A stretch of DNA of 64,000 nucleotides from Vigna angularis (GCF_016808095.1 NC_068978.1:29213306-29277305), one strand, 5' to 3'. Positions 1 to 11,223 are shown, numbered from the stretch's first letter. Translations and numbers: made by a program. The notes: generated by a model not told the origin, from the sequence alone.

Positions 1-949
1 TCCTATATTTCAATATCAAAATTAATATAAAAGACAAAGAAATTATGAATATAGTCGAACCGATGGTCGTGGACAAGATTTGCATGACCACCAAGTATAA
101 CCCAAACCATGTATTGATCCTTCACTTCCATCAACAATCAAACCATTTACGTTTATTATCAAAATCCAAGTAAAATAATAAGATGTCCATTTATTCTTCG
201 CAGGTGCAACTATTTTCCCTTTAATCTACAAGAAATGGTAGAAAATTAAATCAGAAAAATACAAATTCATATTTTGTTATTGTTGTTAATAATAATAATA
301 ATAATAATTCTATATAATAGGAATATTGAAAGAAGGTCAAAAGCATAGAGAATTATTAATACACAATGTAACTTAAGGGTGAGTATATATAGAGAGAAAG
401 TTGATACATATTTTAATGAACAAAACATTAATAATATGTAGTTTTCATTGATAATTTATACTAGTAGTTACAATGGTAACTAATGTTACCATTAATAATC
501 AACGTATAACTATTAAATAAACTATTATATAATTTCTTTTTCCGATATATTAATTGCATCTTCTTTTCTGTTTAACATTGTAAACGAGATTAATGGCGGA
601 TGTTAGAAAAAAAAGTTTAATTATATTTGAAGTACACATCTCATAAATTTTAGGATTTTCATTCGAGTCTTTACTATTTTTTTCTATTGAGAATTTAAAA
701 CTCTTATATTTAAAGTTTCTATGTTTTAATTTTTCATTAACTCAATGACTGTTATTTTATTTCTTTTCTTGTTTATTTGTTTTCATATAATAAAAAATAT
801 ACAGTTATATAATTAATATAAATAATAGTGTGATTAACATAAAATGTCAAATTATTTTATTATTTTAATTAAAAACATGTCAAATAACGAAAATTATATA
901 CTCTTAACCGATTTCATGTTACTACTTTAAAAAATAAGGATGTTGGAGA

Positions 950-1125
950 GGTTTGATATACACACATATCGATATTGTCCGCTTTAGATCAAATCCTCAC
1001 GGATTTGTTTTTGGTATCACTACAAAAAGTGTCTTACCAATGGAGGTATCTTATGTGTATATAAACTCATATCCAACTCTTCTTTTATTTGATGTGTGAC
1101 TTTATTTGTACTCTAACAATTTTTA
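950..1125 (+). repeat. Degraded LTR-like fragment
   Basis: The order 'cgatattgtccgcttt', then 'accaatggag', then 'ataaactcat' and a 'gatgtgtgactt' ending resembles a short LTR that is very common in legume genomes. That likeness is from memory. No partner LTR or target duplication is visible, so it is read as an old fragment. Confidence 0.35.
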
Positions 1126-1184
1126 CCCTACACCTATTCAACATTAATAAAAGAACATTTTTACTTTTAAATATAAAATAAATT

Positions 1185-1400
1185 GAGAAGAATCAAGTGT
1201 TTGGATTTAAGTCAAAATCTGTTTCTGTCAGTTTAATTAGTTTTGTTTCATGTTTTGTTTTAAACTCTTATGCTATATGTATATTTGTATAACATTGGCT
1301 AATAAGATCGATTGAAGTATTCTTGTATTATGTGTGTATATATCCCTTTTGTTTTCTACATAGTATCAAGAGAAAGGTTTATCCAAAGAGCTGTTTAGCT
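1185..1400 (+). repeat. Possible copia-type LTR tail with a primer-site-like sequence
   Basis: A T-rich stretch ends in 'tctacatagtatcaagag' at about 1355-1372. This resembles an LTR end followed by a degraded primer-binding site for initiator methionine tRNA (consensus TGGTATCAGAGC). No gag sequence follows that I could recognise. An old solo fragment is the simplest reading. Confidence 0.3.
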
Positions 1401-2338
1401 TTCGTGTGCATGAATTAGAGATTCTGGTTGAAATATTCTTAATAACAGATGGGACTAGAGTGGTGTTGAGAGCTAATGATTGTATTATTAAGTTATTGGA
1501 CTCTTCCTATGTAAAGAATACATTTAAATAATATTAATTATTATGTCTCTCTAAGTTTAGTAAAGATAGATCATATTAGTTAGTATAACACGTTAGATTT
1601 TTAATGACTTTGACAATAAAATTTCTTTTACAAATAACCTCTTAATTCGACAAATGTCCATAATAAAAGGATAATATCATCAAAGAATAACTTGAAAACT
1701 CAAAATTGAACTTTACATTCACACTATTAACCTCTAACCTCACTTCCAAAACAATTACCTTAAAAAAACATAAGCAAATTGAAAAATCGTTATTTATAAA
1801 GATTGGTAGCATGAAACCCAAACCACGACATTTATTCCCATCAAACAATTAGTAAACACAATAACTATCATATCTTAACTATTTTTTAATAAACTTTTGA
1901 GAATATTACGTGTTACTATTTTATTAGTTCGATAATAAATTATCACATCATCTGTTCGTAAAAATATTATAAAAAGAAATTATTAAGAAAATATTTTCCT
2001 AAACATAACTCTTATAGGAGCTAACAAGCGTTTATTTCAAAGCAGCAACCCCAAACCCTTAATCTTAATAACGGTCATATTTTGACCAAGCCTCGGACGA
2101 ATGAAGCAATCTACCTAACGGTTTCCATTGGAGCAAATTCCTTGCAATCGGTAACAATGTTAAATGAATAATTATAATTTACTCTATATATATACTTTTT
2201 ACATAATAAATATCATAATGAATAATTTTTCGTATTTTCATCACACCTTAAATATTTTTATCGTAACATTTTCAAGTACAATACATAAATTTTATTAAAA
2301 TTTTGAATTTGAAAAAAAAGTTATTATAAAATAAATTG

Positions 2339-2990
2339 TGTACTATAGGATGCCTTATCCTACAACGGTCGACCGATACCTAACGACACCTAAACCAAAC
2401 GGTCGGCCGATAACCCAATAGCACATTGTCGTCGATCACTTGGTGCTCGACAACCAAAATAGTATGTCGCGACACGAAGCGCTCATACGACATGTCGCCT
2501 ATTCATGTCGCATGTCGTCTATTCATGTTGACACACAGAACGATCGACATGCGGCGTGCGATATTTTAGCATACGGTTTAGCGGTTGCAAATAAGCAGTT
2601 ACACATGTTAGCTAACCAACGCCGCGAATCACGGAAGCAGTTGACTCAGTATCAACACACAATCTAGCAGTTACAACTTCTACACAGTCCACTTCGGTAA
2701 CTGTCCGGATTTTCAGGTAACAATTTGTTTTACTGTTTTAAATATACGAAACACAAGAGAAAAAAGGTACGTTTTTCTCCCAGATAGAAAATTAAGAAAG
2801 ATTACTCCTAATCTGATTGATCATATCCCTTTCTGACTTGAGCGTCGGAGTGCCTTTGCAGGTACCCAGCCCATCTTTACTCAAGGAAGCAGAGGAGAAG
2901 GAGAGAAACAGCACAGTAAAAGCAGTACTGAGAAGAAGTGGTCCAGAGTTGTTAGGTTCGAATCTTGGTCTCCACATCCCTACTGAAACA
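2339..2990 (+). repeat. 5' LTR of the Tat element
   Basis: 652 bp, TG...CA. It carries a 10-bp segment (about 2370-2379) absent from the 3' copy; otherwise the two LTRs match almost base for base. A 75-codon open frame inside it (2440-2667) also occurs in the 3' LTR. It is better explained by LTR duplication than by coding function. Confidence 0.93.
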
Positions 2991-2993
2991 TTT

Positions 2994-3010
2994 TGGCGCC
3001 CACCGTGGGG
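2994..3010 (+). other. Candidate primer-binding site
   Basis: The sequence TGGCGCCCACCGTGGGG starts three bases after the 5' LTR. TGGCGCC followed by a GC-rich arm is the usual form of plant gypsy primer sites, which pair with the 3' end of a tRNA. The first seven bases fit the tRNA-Asp 3' end; the rest does not, so the primer tRNA is not assigned. Confidence 0.6.
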
Positions 3011-3045
3011 CCGAGATTTACTATCCCAACAACGCCACCGGAGAA

Positions 3046-4380
3046 ATGGAGGATCTCGACACGCGTGAATTGATCAGGCAGCTGCAGGTACAGATTGAGA
3101 CGCAAACACAAACCATAAAGGAACAGCAAGAAGTCCAGCGCAAGCAGGCGGAAGAGATGGCGGCGTTAAGGGCACAGCTCCCGCCACCAGACTTGTCTGC
3201 CTCAAACAGACAGGAGGAGAACGAAGTCAGTCATCATGGTGAAGCCTCTCACCCCGCTGGCGGGGGTAGAAATGGGCCTACTCCCATCCGCCTCACCAAC
3301 CTCCTCCCGTTCACAGAGGCCATTGTGCACGCAAACATGCCGGACAAACCTCCCCCAACCTTAGAACGTTACAATGGTTCTGATGACCCCGACAACCATC
3401 TACGCAATTTTATAGATGCCATGGCATTCTATACTGACAACGACCCGGTAATATGCAGAGCTTTTTCTTTATCTCTTAAGGGTGAAGCTCTGGAGTGGTT
3501 CCATAACCTTCCACGAAATTCGGTAGATTGTTTCGCCACGATCGAATCCTTATTCCGCAAGCAGTATGCGGCCAACAGAAAACCGGCGGTGACCGCTGCG
3601 GAGCTTGTCCATACCAAGCAGGAGAAGGATGAGACCCTGAAAGCTTTTATGCAACGGTATATCGAGACGGCCCGGCGCGTCAAGGATATCACTCCCGCTT
3701 TCATCATCAGCAATTTATCGTCCTGCTTAAGGCCGGGGCAGTTTGCGGAACAGTTGTACGCTGATCCTCCCGCCTCCATGGAAGAATTGCAATCCACTAT
3801 TGCAAAATTCATCCGCATCGAGGACCACCGTAACTCCCGAAAGAAACAACACCAGGATGTCTCCAGCCAGGAGGCAAGGAAACCAGTCAAGCGATCCACT
3901 AACGACTACAAACCGGACCGACCACCTCGGAAGGAGACAGGGTGGATATCTAAGTACGATCGTTACACGACTCTCAATGCACCACGGGCGAGGGTGCTTG
4001 AAGAGGCCTTGCACGCCGAACTCTTGACCGTGCGACGAAAGGCCACCCCGAAAAACGCAGACAGTAACAAAACCTGCCTGTTCCATATGAACCAGGGGCA
4101 CGACACAGAAGAGTGCAACATGGTGAAAGACGAACTAGAGAGACTCATCCGGGCGGGTTATCTTCAGAATTACATTAAGGATAGAGTCTCCACTAGAGCT
4201 GCCACCCCTCGCCGAGCAGACCCTTCTAGGCGAAGCCCCCAACGATCACACCCTAGAGATGATCGACCCCGAAGACGATCACGTAGTCCGCCTCGGCGGA
4301 CAGAAAGGGAGCGCTCAGTCCGAGGCCGCATTGACACCATATCTGGCGGTTTCGCCGGGGGGGGGGGGGGGGGGGGGGGG
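3046..4380 (+). CDS. Gag polyprotein region of the Tat element
   Basis: This is the structural protein that packages retroelement RNA in cytoplasmic particles. The start at 3046 is the first ATG after the primer site and opens with MEDLDTRELIRQL. A longer upstream opening would need a non-ATG start inside the LTR. Residues about 12-45 are a glutamine/glutamate-rich coiled coil. The plant retrotransposon gag domain spans roughly 109-215 (PTLERYNGSDDP, then GEALEWFHNLP and FRKQY). A cysteine/histidine cluster (CLFHMNQGHDTEEC) is the nucleocapsid-like part, followed by an arginine-rich basic tail. The frame runs into a run of 24 G (4357-4380) and then stops at 4408-4410. The protease-RT region lies in another frame beyond that run, so gag and pol are separated as read. 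Confidence 0.85.
4357..4380 (+). repeat. Homopolymer of 24 G at the gag/pol junction
   Basis: An uninterrupted run of 24 G follows TTTCGCC. It encodes a glycine stretch in the gag frame and is the exact point where coding moves to another frame. Runs of this length are prone to replication slippage and to sequencing error. Confidence 0.9.
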
Positions 4381-6503
4381 TGTCAGCTTCAGCAAGGAAG
4401 CGACATTTGAGACAATTGAAGTCGGTTCACATGGTCGAACGAAAATGCCGATCGATTCCTGACATCACCTTCACAAACGCCGACTTCCATGCACCCGACC
4501 CTGATCACGACGACCCTATGGTCATCACGGCTAGTATCGCTCGGTATGATGTCGGCAAGGTCCTCGTCGACCAAGGGAGTTCGGTCAATATTTTGTACTG
4601 GTCCACCTTTCAGAAAATGGACCTATCTGAGGATCTCATCGCCCTGTTTAACGAACAAATCGTAGGATTCTCAGGAGAAAGAGTGGATACCAGAGGATAC
4701 CTGGACCTGCGAACTAGGCTCGGAACAAGTCGGGAAGCACCTGAACTTCGAATTCGGTTCCTGCTGGTCGAGGCAAATACATCGTATAACGCCCTACTAG
4801 GACGACCTTGCCTGAATGCGTTCGGGGCAATTGTATCCACTCCTCACCTCGCCATGAAATTTCCGACAGAGCACGGTGACATTTGTACCGTAAGAGCAGA
4901 TCAACGCACAGTCCGACAATGTTATGTGGCGGGGCTGAAAGTAACCCCTTTCATTCCTACTAGAAGGACAACGGGAGCCGAGATAGCGGCAGTCGACTTG
5001 GACCCCCGAACCAATATAGACGAGCGTCTTCTTCCGCAAGGCGAAGTTAAACTCCTCTCTTTGACGAGTGACGCATCTAAAACCACTACCATTGGCGGGG
5101 ACCTCACCTCAAACGATGAACGCGATCTGGAGCGTATACTACGGAACCATGCCGATTTATTTGCATGGACGACAGCCGACATGCCAGGAATTCACCCCGG
5201 GGTCATGGCCCACAGATTATCCATCTTCCGGGAGGCACGGCCTGTCGCCCAGAAAAAGCGACGGTTCGGAGAGGAGAAGCGCAAAGCCATTCAAGCGGAG
5301 GTCGAGAAATTGATGAACGCCCAGTTTATCAGAGAGTTAACTTGCACTACGTGGCTGTCAAACGTAGTCATGGTTAAGAAGTCAAATGGCCAGTGGAGAA
5401 TGTGTGTCGACTTCACAGATCTCAACAAGGCATGTCCCAAAGATTCATATCCCCTACCTAGCATCGCTCGCTTGGTGGATGGAGCTTCAGGTCATGTTAT
5501 ATTGAGTTTTCTCGACGCTTATTCGGGATACAACCAGATCCCAATGTACAAACCAGACCAAAACAAGACGGCCTTCATTACTGAACGCGCTAATTACTGT
5601 TATGAGGTAATGCCGTTTGGATTGAAGAACGCCGGGGCCACTTACCAGCGCCTCATGGATAAAGTATTTCATCATCAGATAGGACGATGTATGGATGTGT
5701 ATGTCGACGACATGGTTGTTCGCAGCCATTCTATGGAGCAACACCTGCAGGATTTGAAGGAAGTTTTCGGCCAACTTCGACGGTACAGCCTGCGCCTTAA
5801 CCCTTCCAAGTGCACTTTCGGCGTTCCCGCAGGTAAGTTCTTGGGCTTCATGCTCACGCGTCGAGGCATTGAAGCAAATCCGGACAAGTGCAGAGCGGTA
5901 CTCGACATGACGGCTCCGCAAACTTTAAGGGATGTGCAGCGTCTGGTAGGGCGACTTACAGCTTTGTCCCGATTCATCCCGAAGCTCGCCGAGCACATCA
6001 AACCCATCGTGAAGAATTTAAAAAAGGGCACCACCCGACACTGGGACGATGATTGTGAAGCAGCATTCGACACTGTCAAACGCATTCTCACAAGTCCTCC
6101 GATTATGGCTCGGCCAGATGATGGATCTGACTTACAGCTGTACATTGCGGCATCCCACCACGCTGTTAGTGCTGCCTTGATACAGGAAGCCCCCTCCCTT
6201 AAATTGATATACTTCGTCAGTCGTACGCTGCAGGGGGCCGAAGAACGCTATTCTCGAATTGAGAAAATTGCCCTGGCATTGCTCACCGCTTCTCGACGCC
6301 TCCGCCCGTATTTCCAAAGTCATCAAGTGATAGTCCGCACCGACCATCCGATAGCCAAGATCCTTCGCAAGCCCGACTTGGCAGGAAGGATGGTCTCCTG
6401 GTCCGTGGAACTGTCAGAATTCGGACTCCGCTACGAGCCACGAGGGTCCGTCAAGGGTCAACACCTAGCAGACTTTGCGGCTGAGTCGCTCCCCCCCAGA
6501 TGA
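4381..6503 (+). CDS. Pol region: aspartic protease, reverse transcriptase, RNase H
   Basis: Protease near the start has the active-site motif VDQGSSVNIL. Reverse transcriptase follows, with WRMCVDFTDLNKACPKDSYP, the first catalytic aspartate in SFLDAYSGYNQ, and the YVDD box at bases 5700-5711. The connection region and first RNase H end in QHLADFAAESL. The frame begins beyond the G run with no credible ATG of its own, so it was normally made as part of a longer polyprotein. It stops at 6501-6503 just after a run of seven C. RT and RNase H motifs look intact, which suits a recent insertion. Products would act inside cytoplasmic virus-like particles to copy element RNA into DNA. Confidence 0.88.
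6491..6497 (+). repeat. C7 homopolymer at the second frame break
   Basis: A run of seven C lies where the RNase H frame ends (stop at 6501-6503) and the second RNase H/integrase frame takes over. It returns the reading to the gag frame. Confidence 0.8.
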
Positions 6504-8217
6504 CTCAATCACCAATTGGTTACTCAGTGTAGACGGATCCTTCGGCAAAAGGGGGGGAGGAGCCGGTATCGTTCTAGAGGGACCAGATGGACTAGTTATC
6601 GAGCAAGCCATCACCTTCAATTTCCCAGCTAGCAATAATCAGGCCGAATACGAAGCCTTGATTGCTGGCCTATCCCTAGCCAGGGAGCTCACGGTTGATC
6701 GTTTAGAATGTCAGATGGACTCGAAATTGGTAGTCGGCCACGTGAACGGAACCTATCAAGTCAAAGATAATCAGCTATTACGTTATTTCCACAAGGCTCA
6801 ATCCTTACTACGAAATTTCGTCGAGGTTAGCGTCATCCATGTACCCAGGGAGCAAAACGCAAGAGCAGATCTCTTGTCTAAGTTGGCTCATTCCAAGGAG
6901 CGAGCACAACTGTCCTCAATCATTAAGCTGACGCTCGACAGTCCTGTGGTGGAAGCGTTCGTCACCAATCTATCAGCACCTACAACAGATTGGCGCCAGC
7001 ATATTAAGGATCTTATGGAGAAACAAGACAATGGCGACAACATTTCTGTGGTTGATTCCAAACGCATTGCACGTTTTGTGTGTATAGGTGACGACCTATA
7101 CCGTCGCGGCTATGGCACTCCCCTGTTGAAGTGTATTTCAGAGGAAGAGGCAAACTACGTACTGCGCGAGTTACACACCGGGATATGCGGGTTGCACTCT
7201 GGCAAACGGACCATGAGAGCACGTGTGCTCCGCGCGGGATATTATTGGCCCACACTCGACCACGACTGTGAAACATTCGTCAAGAGCTGTATTTCCTGTC
7301 AAGCCCATGGTCACGACATCCACGCATCCCCAGAAGATTTACACCATATCGTCTCTCCCTGGCCGTTCGCTCAGTGGGGTCTCGACATAGTTGGACCACT
7401 GCCGATCGCCAAAGCGCAAAACAAGTTCCTCCTAGTAGCGGTCGACTACTTCACAAAATGGATAGAAGCCGACCCATTATCCGTTATCAGTGCCCAACGA
7501 GTACAGAAGTTCATCTGGCGTCTCATCTGTCGATTCGGCCTCCCTAAGAAAATCATCACTGACAACGGTCGCCAATTCGTTGAGCGCAAACTAGAAGATT
7601 TCCTCAGCCAGTTAGGCATCCAACATGTCACCTCCTCCGTCGAACATCCTCAAACTAACGGCCAAGCAGAGGCCGCGAACAAAGCCATACTGACAGAGTT
7701 AAAGAAGCGACTTGGTGAAGCCAAAGGTTTGTGGGTGGAGGAACTACCAGAGGTTTTATGGGCATATAGATGCACACCTCACGGCTCTACAGGGGACACC
7801 CCGTTCAACCTGACTTACGGCACTGATGCCATGCTCCCAGTCGAAGTTGGCGAGCCTTCATTAAGGCGCAATATCACCGATATGTCCCTTAATGAAGAAC
7901 AGTTGAGGATAAATCTTGACATCCTGCCTGAACGTCGAGAGGTTGCCGCCATCCGAGCAGCAGCGCAGAAGCGAATGCTATCTCGCCGATATAACACCAA
8001 AGTCAAACCCAGAACCTTCAAAAATGGAGACCTAGTATGGCGAAAGCGAGGAGAGGCTAGGAAGAATCGAGCACACGGTAAGCTTTCATCCAACTGGGAA
8101 GGACCATTTCGTATTATAGAAGACATGTCGAACGGAGCATATCGCCTCCAGCTTCTTGATGGGCAACCAATTCCCAACACCTGGAATGCCACTCACCTTA
8201 AATACTATTTTAGTTAA
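6499..8217 (+). CDS. Pol region: second (archaeal-type) RNase H and integrase
   Basis: The first part (WLLSVDGSFGKRGGGAGIVL ... NNQAEYEALIAGL ... DSKLVV ... NARADLLSKLA) is an archaeal-type RNase H, the extra domain that marks Tat elements. Integrase follows: zinc-binding HHCC region (LHTGICGLHSGK ... CISCQAHG), then the catalytic acidic triad in WGLDIVGP, IITDNGRQF and the glutamate of NGQAEAANKAI. The C-terminus has a GPF motif (WEGPFRII) and ends NATHLKYYFS. There is no chromodomain. This segment is in the same frame as gag but offset from the protease-RT frame; the change falls at the C7 run 6491-6497. The coding start given is the first codon past that run, not a true initiation site. 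Confidence 0.87.
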   Translation, partial: DDSITNWLLSVDGSFGKRGGGAGIVLEGPDGLVIEQAITFNFPASNNQAEYEALIAGLSLARELTVDRLECQMDSKLVVGHVNGTYQVKDNQLLRYFHKAQSLLRNFVEVSVIHVPREQNARADLLSKLAHSKERAQLSSIIKLTLDSPVVEAFVTNLSAPTTDWRQHIKDLMEKQDNGDNISVVDSKRIARFVCIGDDLYRRGYGTPLLKCISEEEANYVLRELHTGICGLHSGKRTMRARVLRAGYYWPTLDHDCETFVKSCISCQAHGHDIHASPEDLHHIVSPWPFAQWGLDIVGPLPIAKAQNKFLLVAVDYFTKWIEADPLSVISAQRVQKFIWRLICRFGLPKKIITDNGRQFVERKLEDFLSQLGIQHVTSSVEHPQTNGQAEAANKAILTELKKRLGEAKGLWVEELPEVLWAYRCTPHGSTGDTPFNLTYGTDAMLPVEVGEPSLRRNITDMSLNEEQLRINLDILPERREVAAIRAAAQKRMLSRRYNTKVKPRTFKNGDLVWRKRGEARKNRAHGKLSSNWEGPFRIIEDMSNGAYRLQLLDGQPIPNTWNATHLKYYFS

Positions 8218-8398
8218 TTTCCATTTGTTATTGGTTATTCCGCCCACATTTTCTAAACTTGTTACGAAATAAAGAGTACTTTTCATTATGATTCATACTT
8301 AATACCGTTTATCACTTCTAGTGTCAAGTCTCAGGGTCGTCGTCTCGAACGTCGTCTCGAACATTTCTACACACAAACGCCTTAGGAGCAAGCCGCCT

Positions 8399-8530
8399 GG
8401 TAGATGTTCTTTCCGGAACACCCAACCTATACGGGATACACTCCCACTGGTAGATGTTCACCCTTGAACACCCAATCCGCTTGGGATACACTCCCTCTGG
8501 TAGATGTTCCCCCTGGAACACCCAGTATTT
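8399..8530. repeat. 50-bp tandem repeat between convergent genes
   Basis: About 2.6 copies with a 50-bp period, units starting at 8399, 8449 and 8499. Each unit has GGTAGATGTTC, then a GGAACACCCA-like core, then GGGATACACTCCC. It lies between the pol stop (8217) and the end of the antisense gene (8722), where the two transcription units converge. Confidence 0.85.
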
Positions 8531-8721
8531 ACATTACTCGACCGTCACTCTCGACGGTCGCACACCGCCTTATCTATACACTCCACATTGATACTTAGCG
8601 GTCACCACGGCAAACAAATCGCAAATTCAGCAAATTTAAACATTCCAAACACAATACAATTCAACATTCACAGTCATTTCAATATTTCAAAGGTATTATA
8701 TCCACAAGCAGATAGCAAATC

Positions 8722-10769
8722 CTAATCTATTACAATATTGGGCGTGTCGCCAACAACCTCTTCGACAGCATCCGCAACAGGTTCACTCACATCGACCACT
8801 CCATCCTGTTCAGTGTTGGCAACCACATCTTCTTCCTCTTCATCCTCCAAGACCGCATCTTCAGGAATGTCGTCCAGAGGTTTAAGTTGATCCTCATGCA
8901 CATCCTTCTGCACGTCGAACGCCACTCCCTCGGTCGACACTTGGAGCAAGTGCCTGGCCTGCCTCAAAGCCTTCCGAAAACCTTTGGTATGTTCACTCAT
9001 AATTGCATCCTTCAGCTCTTCTACCAGCTCATTTCTTTCCAAAGCCTCCGCCTTCAATTCGTTTCTCTCGCGGGCCAGCACCACCATTGCCCTCTTAGTT
9101 TGCTCCAGCTCGCTCGCCAGCTGATCGCGTTCCTTGCGGAGGGTCGAGCCAGCCTCCCGTGTAGCGTTCAGCAATGTCTCGGCCTCTTTCAGAAGTTGCT
9201 CCGCACGCTTCTGATTGGCATCGCAAGCAGCATGAACCTCAGTAAGTTCTTGCAGCTGAGCCCGTACTTTCTCCCACTCAGCACGTACCTTCTCCAACTC
9301 AGCCCGTACCTTCTCCAACTCAGTCCGTACCCTCCCTCTATCAGAAGCATAGGCTAGATGCCAAGCCAACGCCTGTGCCCGTGTTGTCATCTCCAACATG
9401 GTATCGGCAATTTCTTGCTCACTCATGTTTTCAAAAACCCTTTTCTCCGAGGCGTCCATATGCAGGTCCACCTTATGACCCAACGTGAAAGCAGGATCCC
9501 ATACCCCTTGGGGGAGGGGACGATCAGCTTCCTCGACTACCACCTTCTTCTTCTTTGAAGCTTCGCGACTGATGTCGACCGCCTTCGTCTTCCTTTTACG
9601 CACTAGCGGCATCTCAGTAGCTATTGTCTCGTCGGTCGACGCCGACACTACCACTGGTACCGGCTCGGTTGTTCCCACTAGGGGGCATGGCTGCCCAACA
9701 ACTTGTACGGCAGACGGCCCCGGGCGACTAACTTCAGTCCTCTCCTTTCCGATTAAGTGAAACCAACCTTTGCCACTTCCTTTTCTCCCCATAATCTCTG
9801 CAAAAACCACAATCCATCCAGAACAGTCAATAACAACAATGCAATCTACAACGACAATAAGCAAAGACACATACCAAACACCCTCGCCTCCGCGTCGTCG
9901 AACTCGAGGCAATCTATAAGCTGACGGGAAGAAAAGGGGCGTGGTAACGCGGTCAACACACCCAACGCCTCTAGCTCCTCAATCGTCATCTTATCCTCCG
10001 ACCAAGAAGTGAACCTCAGTGGGTCCTGTGTCCAATACAAGGGGAATCGGGGGTTCCCCTCGCCATCGAAAAAATGCCGCCGACCGACTTCGGTAATCGA
10101 CACCTTAAAAAACTTCTCTTTAAAATTCCTATATGACTGCAGGTAAAGCTCTAACAATGCATTACCCGGCTCAGATATCAATGACACCCATCCCTTCGTA
10201 GCCACCGGTCGACATCTAAAGAAATATAAAAACAAACCTACAGTGGGCCTAATTCCTAACGCCCGACACAGCAACCCGAAAGCCTGCACGTAACCCCAAC
10301 TGTTAGGATGCAACTGACTAGGAGCAACATTCAAGGTACGCAAAACCTCCATTTGGAAACCAGTAAACGGCAATCGCAAATACAAATCGTAGAACAACGC
10401 AGCGTAACAATAAAAAAATTCATCAGAAGCATTCTCCCTCCCATAGCATACCCTCTCATCGTCTCGGCAAGCTATCAACTTTATACAGGTTTGATATCCT
10501 AGGGTCCTCAACACACAACTATTCTCGATCCAGTTTGTTATCACAGCCCTAATCCTAAATTGACTCCTAAGTTCTTTAACCTCACGCGCCGCCCAGCCAT
10601 ACTCATCTCCGCTAATCGGAGATATTACACGTCCCCCTGGACCCTCACCACACACATTTCCATATACAAAAGCATCCTCACCATAAGGTATAGTGGTAAC
10701 TTCAGGGCACTCCGCCGTTGATGACGGCCCCGGAACATCGTCACCGGTATTCTGCCCCCTTTCTTCCAT
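8722..10769 (-). CDS. Spliced antisense gene of the Tat element (gypsy-type putative transposase family)
   Basis: Two exons on the - strand: 10769-9875 and 9797-8722, joined over a 77-bp GT-AG intron (9874-9798). The spliced length is 1971 nt, an exact multiple of three, giving 656 residues. The ATG at 10769 opens MEERGQNTGDDVPG; an in-frame TTG six bases earlier is not a likely start. Exon 1 carries the conserved region of the plant family called 'Transposase (putative) gypsy type' (Pfam PF04195, name from memory), with YLRLPFTGFQMEVLRTLNV, WGYVQAFGLLCRALG and KGWVSLIS. Exon 2 begins IMGRKGSGKGW, then a long heptad coiled coil (ELEKVRAELEKVRAEWEKVR and on), then an acidic tail (EDEEEEDVV) ending at 8722. 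No catalytic motif is recognisable despite the family name. It runs head-to-head towards pol. Function is unknown; a role in copy control or transport would be speculation. Confidence 0.82.
9798..9874 (-). other. 77-bp intron of the antisense gene
   Basis: Read on the - strand, the donor is TTTG|GTATGTG and the acceptor TTTTTGCAG|AGATTATG. The intron is phase 1 (after the first base of a codon) and splits the codon after VF. Without splicing the first exon frame stops within the intron. A T-rich tract precedes the acceptor. A ruined relative at 41381-41453 has an intron at the same place. Confidence 0.8.
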
Positions 10770-10984
10770 GGTCAAACACTAAACACACTCAGACGAAGGA
10801 AATTTTGGGTTACCTGGTAAAGTCTCGTAGTAGCGTAAGCACTGATGATGGAGAGGAAACAAACTCGCTCACGTTAAACTCTGTTCTTCCACTGAAGTGA
10901 CAAACCCCCTTCTGAATCGTGTAGAAGAAGGTAAAGCGTTTAATCGCCCCGCGCCGTAGGATTCTTTTTAATCCAAGGGCTACC

Positions 10985-11154
10985 AACTCGCGTCCCCTCG
11001 CTTCCCTAAAAGAGCGGGAAAACCCTAAAAAGCGTAACGTCAAAACGGTGCGCATCACTTTCCCTATCAAACTCGCGTCCCCTCGCTTCCCTACACGAGC
11101 GAGAAACCCTGAAAAGCGTAACGGCAAAACGGTGCGCATCTGTATCCCTACCAA
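10985..11154. repeat. 85-bp tandem duplication upstream of the antisense gene
   Basis: Two copies with period 85 (10985 and 11070), each containing AACTCGCGTCCCCTCGCTTC, then GAGCG and AAAACGGTGCGCATC. The block lies between the antisense ATG and the 3' LTR, the likely promoter side of the antisense gene. A single degraded version lies at about 12230-12320 in the older element. Confidence 0.8.
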
Positions 11155-11215
11155 ACCACACTCAACGTCCTTCCGTAACTTCGTCTGCTAATGCTAGGCT
11201 CAATTACTCGGACTC

Positions 11216-11223
11216 GGGGGGCA
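11216..11223 (+). other. Polypurine tract of the Tat element
   Basis: GGGGGGCA lies directly before the 3' LTR, within CTCGGACTCGGGGGGCA. It is the expected priming site for plus-strand DNA synthesis. Confidence 0.65.

Larger units (their letters stand above)
1..2333. other. AT-rich intergenic sequence with degraded repeat traces
   Basis: No convincing gene is visible. The open frames are short and have AT-driven composition. Two stretches (about 950-1125 and 1185-1400) look like remnants of LTRs and are listed separately. The rest is AT-rich spacer. The last five bases, 2334-2338 (AATTG), are the left target-site duplication of the retroelement that follows. Confidence 0.6.

Noticed and set aside
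2440..2667. 75-codon open frame in the LTR, repeated at 11315-11542
   Set aside because: It is present twice only because the LTR is duplicated. It lies in the U3/R part of the LTR and resembles no known protein.
3429..4148. Several 60-156 codon open frames opposite gag and pol
   Set aside because: They are shadows of the gag and pol frames, lack plausible starts and overlap strongly coding sequence on the other strand.
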